Source: Anaerolineae bacterium (lineage in GTDB: Bacteria > Chloroflexota > Anaerolineae > 4572-78 > NAK82). From it: a stretch of DNA of 8,437 bases. The position numbers and the translations under genes were made by a program. Under the pieces are notes generated by a model, which did not search any database, had not been told where the DNA came from, and was given only the letters and a program-made list of their open reading frames with translations. Below are positions 5,131-8,437 of this stretch, piece by piece. The DNA lies in NCBI GenBank assembly GCA_030598425.1, contig JAUVPY010000087.1, positions 1-8,437 of the forward strand, written 5' to 3'. Each line of letters opens with the position of its first letter. Position 1 is the stretch's first letter.

Positions 5131-5171
5131 CATCCCAACTCCGCTATTGAGCGCTGGATATCCTCCAAGCA

Positions 5172-5294
5172 TCACCTCGTCCTAACAAACTGAATGCCTT
5201 CAATGCCCTTGAAGTCGAAGTCCTGGGTTCGCATTGCTATGTCGTCCGACTCCCGGTCGACTGTCGTGTCAATGTCTCCTAAGTGGTCTCCCTC
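5172..5294 (-). pseudogene. Short open frame between hsdR and DUF3800, possible tail of a lost gene
   Basis: Right after the hsdR TAA the same frame stays open for 40 codons to a TGA (5172-5174) that overlaps the upstream ATG option of DUF3800 as TGATG. The translation contains DTTVDRESDDIAMRTQDFD and ends in IEGIQFVRTR; the only internal ATG (5234) would give 20 residues. There is an AGGAG at about 5260, but no ordinary start codon in frame after it. A stop-start overlap usually marks a coupled gene pair, so this may be the 3' end of a former partner of DUF3800 whose front was lost when hsdR became its neighbour. Alternatively it is chance reading frame. I do not recognise the sequence. Confidence 0.35.
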
Positions 5295-8285
5295 TTAACT
5301 ATCGTCCTGCCCCTCAGCCTGACTACGGTATTGATCGTACAGCCAATCGAAAAAGTAGCGCTTGGCCTGGGGGTCGTCGGTGACCTGCCGGTAGAACTCA
5401 AAGTAGTTGTCCACCATCTCGCTGAACAGTTGGTTGGCCACCTGGTCAAAGGTCAGGCGGGCGGTTTCGGGCGGGTTGACTTCGATACTGTTCCTGACGG
5501 CCATGTCCTCGGCCAGTTTGCCCTGGAGCTGCTCGATGGCGGCCCGGGCGTCGCCATTGGGCTTGATGTCATAGGTGTCATTCAGATCTTCGATGATGGC
5601 CGACAGCGGGTCCATTTCCTCGGGCACCTCGCCGAAGCCTCCCCGGCCGACCGGGGCCAGCTCGCCCGCACCGCGTTGAAGCTGGATGTCGGCGTCGAAG
5701 GTCTTGTGCAGGCGATAGCTGTCCAAAGCCACCTGCTCGCGGACGGCACTGGGCAGTTCGTTGTCCGGGGCGGGCAGGGAGCGCAGCAGCAGGCGCCCGA
5801 AGAGGAAGCGTTTTTCCCAATCGGTCTCGAGGAAGGGCAGGATCTGGGCCAGGAAAGCGTACAGGCGCACGAAGTCGTTGAGCTTGTCCCGGAACTCACC
5901 CTGCTCGTTTTCTTCAGCCGCTTTGAAGCGCTCTACCACCGGACCGAGCATGGCATACAGCCTGCCTTGGTCCTGGCGTCCGCCGGTGAGGTAGACTTCG
6001 ACGAAGGTCTCGATTTCTTCTTCAGTGTAGAAGTGGTAGTCGTCCAATTCCTCCTGCAATCGGTAGAGCACGTTAGGGTCGGTTTCCTCGCTGAGCAAGG
6101 TGGTCTCGTAATAGGGTTCGAAGGCCTTGCGGATGTCGTCCGCCTCGTTGGCAAAATCCAGCACGATGGTCCCCTTCTTGTGGGGCGGATGAATGCGGTT
6201 GAGGCGCGACAGGGTCTGGACGGCGTTGACGCCGCCCAGCGTCTTGTCCACGTACATGGTGTGTAGCAGGGACTGGTCGAAGCCGGTCTGGAACTTGTTG
6301 GCCACGATGAGCAGGCGGAAGTCCGGCTTTTTGAAGGTCTCGGCGGTGGCGCTCTCGGGGATGCGCACGCCGGCCGCGGCCGTGTTCATACCCGTTTCGG
6401 TGTATTGGTTGTCGCCATCGGTAACCGTGCCCGAAAAGGCGACCAGCGACTTAAAGGGATAGCCGCGTTCGGCCAGGTAGCGGTCCACCGCCAGCTTGTA
6501 GCGCACCGCGTGCAGGCGCGAACGGCTGACAATCATGGCCTTGGCCTGGCCATCGATGCGCTGGGCCACTTCGTAGGCGAAGTGATCGACCATGATGGCC
6601 ACCTTCTGGTCGATGGCGTGGTCGCTTAGCTCGACAAAGGATTTGAGCAGGCGCTGGGCCTTGCGGCGGTCGTAGCTGGGATCGTCCTCCACCGTTTTGA
6701 GCAGCCGCCAGTAGGATTTGTAGGTGATGTAGTTCCTCAGCACATCCAGGATGAACTCCTCTTCGATGGCCTGGCGCATGGGATATAGACTGAAGGGCCG
6801 GGGCTTGCCGTCGAGGCCTTTGTGGCCGAAGAGTTGCAGTGTTTTAGCCTTGGAGGTGGCGGTGAAGGCGAAGGTGCTGACGTTGGGCAGGTGGCGGCGC
6901 AGTGACATCTCTTCGACCAGGATGTCCTCCATGTCCTCCAGCCTGTCGTCCCTGTCTTCACTGGCCGCTTCTTCCAGGCTGCCGACCTGGAGGGTGCGGT
7001 TCAGGTGTTGGGTGGTGGCCCCTGATTGAGAGGAGTGGGCCTCGTCCACGATCAGGGCAAAGCGCTGGCCGGGCAGCTCACCCACCTGGCGCGAGATGAC
7101 GGGAAACTTCTGCAAGGTGGTGACGATGATGGGTTTGCCGGTTTCCAGAGCCTCTTTGAGTTGCTGCGAGTCCTTTTCAATGGCTTCGACCACGCCGCGT
7201 GTCTTTTCGAAGTGACGCACGGCCTTTCGTAGCTGCCGATCGATTACGCGGCGGTCGGAGACGACGATCACCGTGTCGAAGATCGGCTGGTCCTGGTCGT
7301 CGTGCAGCACCGAAAGCTGGTGGGCCAGCCAGGCGATGGTAAAGGTCTTACCGCTTCCGGCGCTGTGTTGGACCAGGTAGCGCCCGCCGGGGCCGTTGGC
7401 GCGGGCGTCGTCCACCAGTTCGCGCACCGCGATAAGCTGGTGGTAGCGGGGGAAGACCAGTTTCTTTTTGCCGGTCTTGTTGCCCTCCTCGTCTTCCTCG
7501 TCATACATGTGGATGAAGCGCTGGACCAGGTTGAGCACGCTGTCCGGCGCCCAGGTCTGCTCCCACAGGTAGGAGGTGGCGAAGCGGCCCGAGGTGGGCG
7601 GCGCGGGGGGATTGCCCTTCCCGTGCTTGTAGCCCCGGTTGAAAGGCAGGAACTCGGTGGCCTCGTCCTCCAGGTGGGGTGTTACGTATACTTCCTGGTC
7701 GTCTACCGCGAAGTGGCCCAGGCAGCGCCCCAGCTTGAAGAGCGGTTCCCGCGAGGGGCGGGTGAGCCGGTATTGTCTGATGGCGTCTTCAAAGGTCTGG
7801 CCGGTGAATCGGTTTTTTAACTCGGCGCTGAAGAGCGGCAGGCCGTTGAGGAAGAGAGTCAGGTCCAGCTCCGGCTGACTGGGGTCCTCTTCGGGGCGGT
7901 AGCGGAGCTGTCGCACCACGCTGAAAAGGTTGGCCTGGTAGCGTTTCTGTTCGTCGGGGTTGAGGGTGGTGTTGGGGCGGAAATAGGCCAGCCGGAAATG
8001 GCAGCCCGAGTCCTTAAATTCGTTGCGCAGGACGTGCAGCGTGCCGCGGCGCTCGATCTGGCCGGCCAGCCGCTCGACCAGGCGGCGCGGGGCGGCCCCA
8101 CCGTACTGCTGTGTGTAGCGCTCCCAGGTCCGGGGCTGGCTGATCTGGATAAACTTGATGACCAGGTCGCTGTCCAGGCACAGGTCGCGGTCGTAGTCGG
8201 CCGGCGTCCGCTTCAGGTAGCCGTTTTGCACCAGCGCGCGCTCGATGCTGGCCTCGAAGTTGGCCTCGGAGATGTTGACCGGCAT
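5295..8285 (-). CDS. hsdR: Type I restriction enzyme, R (motor/nuclease) subunit HsdR
   Basis: The 996-residue ATP-dependent translocase and nuclease subunit of a type I restriction-modification complex; with HsdM and HsdS it pulls in unmethylated DNA and cuts it. In order: an N-terminal PD-(D/E)xK nuclease (LDLTLFLNG with D141, then AELKN with E155 and K157, then QY at 171-172); Walker A HSAGSGKT (307-314); VIVVSDRRVIDRQL (339-352); IIVTTLQKF (386-394); the DEAH box (414-417); FTATS (474-478); motif V region FQTGFDQSLLHTMYVDK (665-681); and motif VI QTLSRLNRIHP (690-700). All key residues are present, followed by the helical C-terminal region that docks on HsdM. The start is ATG 8285, with AAGGAG 6 nt upstream; the in-frame TTG at 8291 would overlap that ribosome site. 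It follows hsdS by 24 nt, so they are in one operon. The gene looks complete and functional. Confidence 0.97.
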   Translation of the reverse strand: MPVNISEANFEASIERALVQNGYLKRTPADYDRDLCLDSDLVIKFIQISQPRTWERYTQQYGGAAPRRLVERLAGQIERRGTLHVLRNEFKDSGCHFRLAYFRPNTTLNPDEQKRYQANLFSVVRQLRYRPEEDPSQPELDLTLFLNGLPLFSAELKNRFTGQTFEDAIRQYRLTRPSREPLFKLGRCLGHFAVDDQEVYVTPHLEDEATEFLPFNRGYKHGKGNPPAPPTSGRFATSYLWEQTWAPDSVLNLVQRFIHMYDEEDEEGNKTGKKKLVFPRYHQLIAVRELVDDARANGPGGRYLVQHSAGSGKTFTIAWLAHQLSVLHDDQDQPIFDTVIVVSDRRVIDRQLRKAVRHFEKTRGVVEAIEKDSQQLKEALETGKPIIVTTLQKFPVISRQVGELPGQRFALIVDEAHSSQSGATTQHLNRTLQVGSLEEAASEDRDDRLEDMEDILVEEMSLRRHLPNVSTFAFTATSKAKTLQLFGHKGLDGKPRPFSLYPMRQAIEEEFILDVLRNYITYKSYWRLLKTVEDDPSYDRRKAQRLLKSFVELSDHAIDQKVAIMVDHFAYEVAQRIDGQAKAMIVSRSRLHAVRYKLAVDRYLAERGYPFKSLVAFSGTVTDGDNQYTETGMNTAAAGVRIPESATAETFKKPDFRLLIVANKFQTGFDQSLLHTMYVDKTLGGVNAVQTLSRLNRIHPPHKKGTIVLDFANEADDIRKAFEPYYETTLLSEETDPNVLYRLQEELDDYHFYTEEEIETFVEVYLTGGRQDQGRLYAMLGPVVERFKAAEENEQGEFRDKLNDFVRLYAFLAQILPFLETDWEKRFLFGRLLLRSLPAPDNELPSAVREQVALDSYRLHKTFDADIQLQRGAGELAPVGRGGFGEVPEEMDPLSAIIEDLNDTYDIKPNGDARAAIEQLQGKLAEDMAVRNSIEVNPPETARLTFDQVANQLFSEMVDNYFEFYRQVTDDPQAKRYFFDWLYDQYRSQAEGQDDS

Positions 8286-8309
8286 GCTCAACTCCTTACC
8301 CGTTACGTT

Positions 8310-8437
8310 TTACACTTCACCTCTCACCTCAATCTTGCCCGTCACAGCCGCCGAGATCAGCGCGGTCCGGTATTCCTGTAACCGCGCGATAGTCTTCTCG
8401 ACCTTGGCGATGAGAGCGTCAATCTTGGCGGTCTCGC
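8310..8437 (-). CDS. hsdS: Type I restriction specificity subunit HsdS, C-terminal end (partial)
   Basis: The window's last 128 bases, read on the minus strand, give the final 41 residues of an HsdS protein ending in TAA at 8310-8312. The sequence KIDALIAKVEKTIARLQEYR and then TALISAAVTGKIEVRGEV is the standard end of HsdS: the second conserved coiled-coil helix that spaces the two target-recognition domains and contacts HsdM, followed by the SAVTGKI-type tail. The recognition domains lie outside the window, so the DNA target cannot be predicted. hsdR follows 24 nt downstream with its own AAGGAG. Confidence 0.9.
   Translation of the reverse strand, partial: ETAKIDALIAKVEKTIARLQEYRTALISAAVTGKIEVRGEV

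Noticed and set aside
5283..6266. Plus-strand frame of 327 codons opposite hsdR
   Set aside because: It is a shadow of the high-GC hsdR coding strand, rich in V/G/L/Q from reversed codons; hsdR has all helicase motifs in order.
1..8437. CRISPR array or tRNA genes
   Set aside because: No regularly spaced direct repeats and no cloverleaf-forming sequence with tRNA-like TTCGA context were seen on either strand by eye.

Overview
The window looks like bacterial chromosomal DNA, moderately GC-rich with many GTG starts. Its gene set (a ComB-type phosphatase, a SUI1/YciH-type initiation factor, WD40-repeat debris, a HEPN/MNT toxin-antitoxin pair, a type I restriction system) would fit a Chloroflexota-like organism. 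That placement is inference from gene content and style only; there is no rRNA or marker gene here.

Layout. Positions 1-256 hold no convincing gene, but carry an inverted pair of 16-bp palindromes (REPIN-like) and a small hairpin. Next come two minus-strand genes in tandem, a SUI1-family factor followed by comB, whose last codons lie inside a long hairpin. Divergent from them is a plus-strand HEPN/MNT operon with a good promoter. The HEPN (toxin) gene is cut by one in-frame TGA, while the nucleotidyltransferase (antitoxin) is intact. At 2202-3126 lies a minus-strand block broken at both ends: the tail of a WD40-repeat gene, an intact ICMT/PEMT-like membrane methyltransferase starting right after its stop, and a GNAT acetyltransferase that breaks off exactly at the MNT stop codon.

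A plus-strand cold-shock gene follows. It has a consensus promoter, a leader of about 140 nt, and a strong intrinsic terminator inside that leader. Converging on it across a shared terminator is a muconolactone-isomerase-like gene whose own promoter has a 12-bp palindrome at the predicted transcript start. Just beyond, a strong plus-strand promoter is followed within about 70 nt by hairpins and a T-tract, a candidate small RNA ending at the 3' end of a DUF3800 gene.

The right 40% is a minus-strand restriction/defence cluster: the 3' end of hsdS, a full hsdR, a short open stretch that may be the tail of a lost gene, and DUF3800 overlapping that stretch's stop. HsdR is the motor/nuclease subunit that works with HsdM and HsdS; hsdM would be expected upstream, outside the window. 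The broken HEPN gene, the truncated genes and the orphaned DUF3800 all suggest a region of repeated gain and decay.
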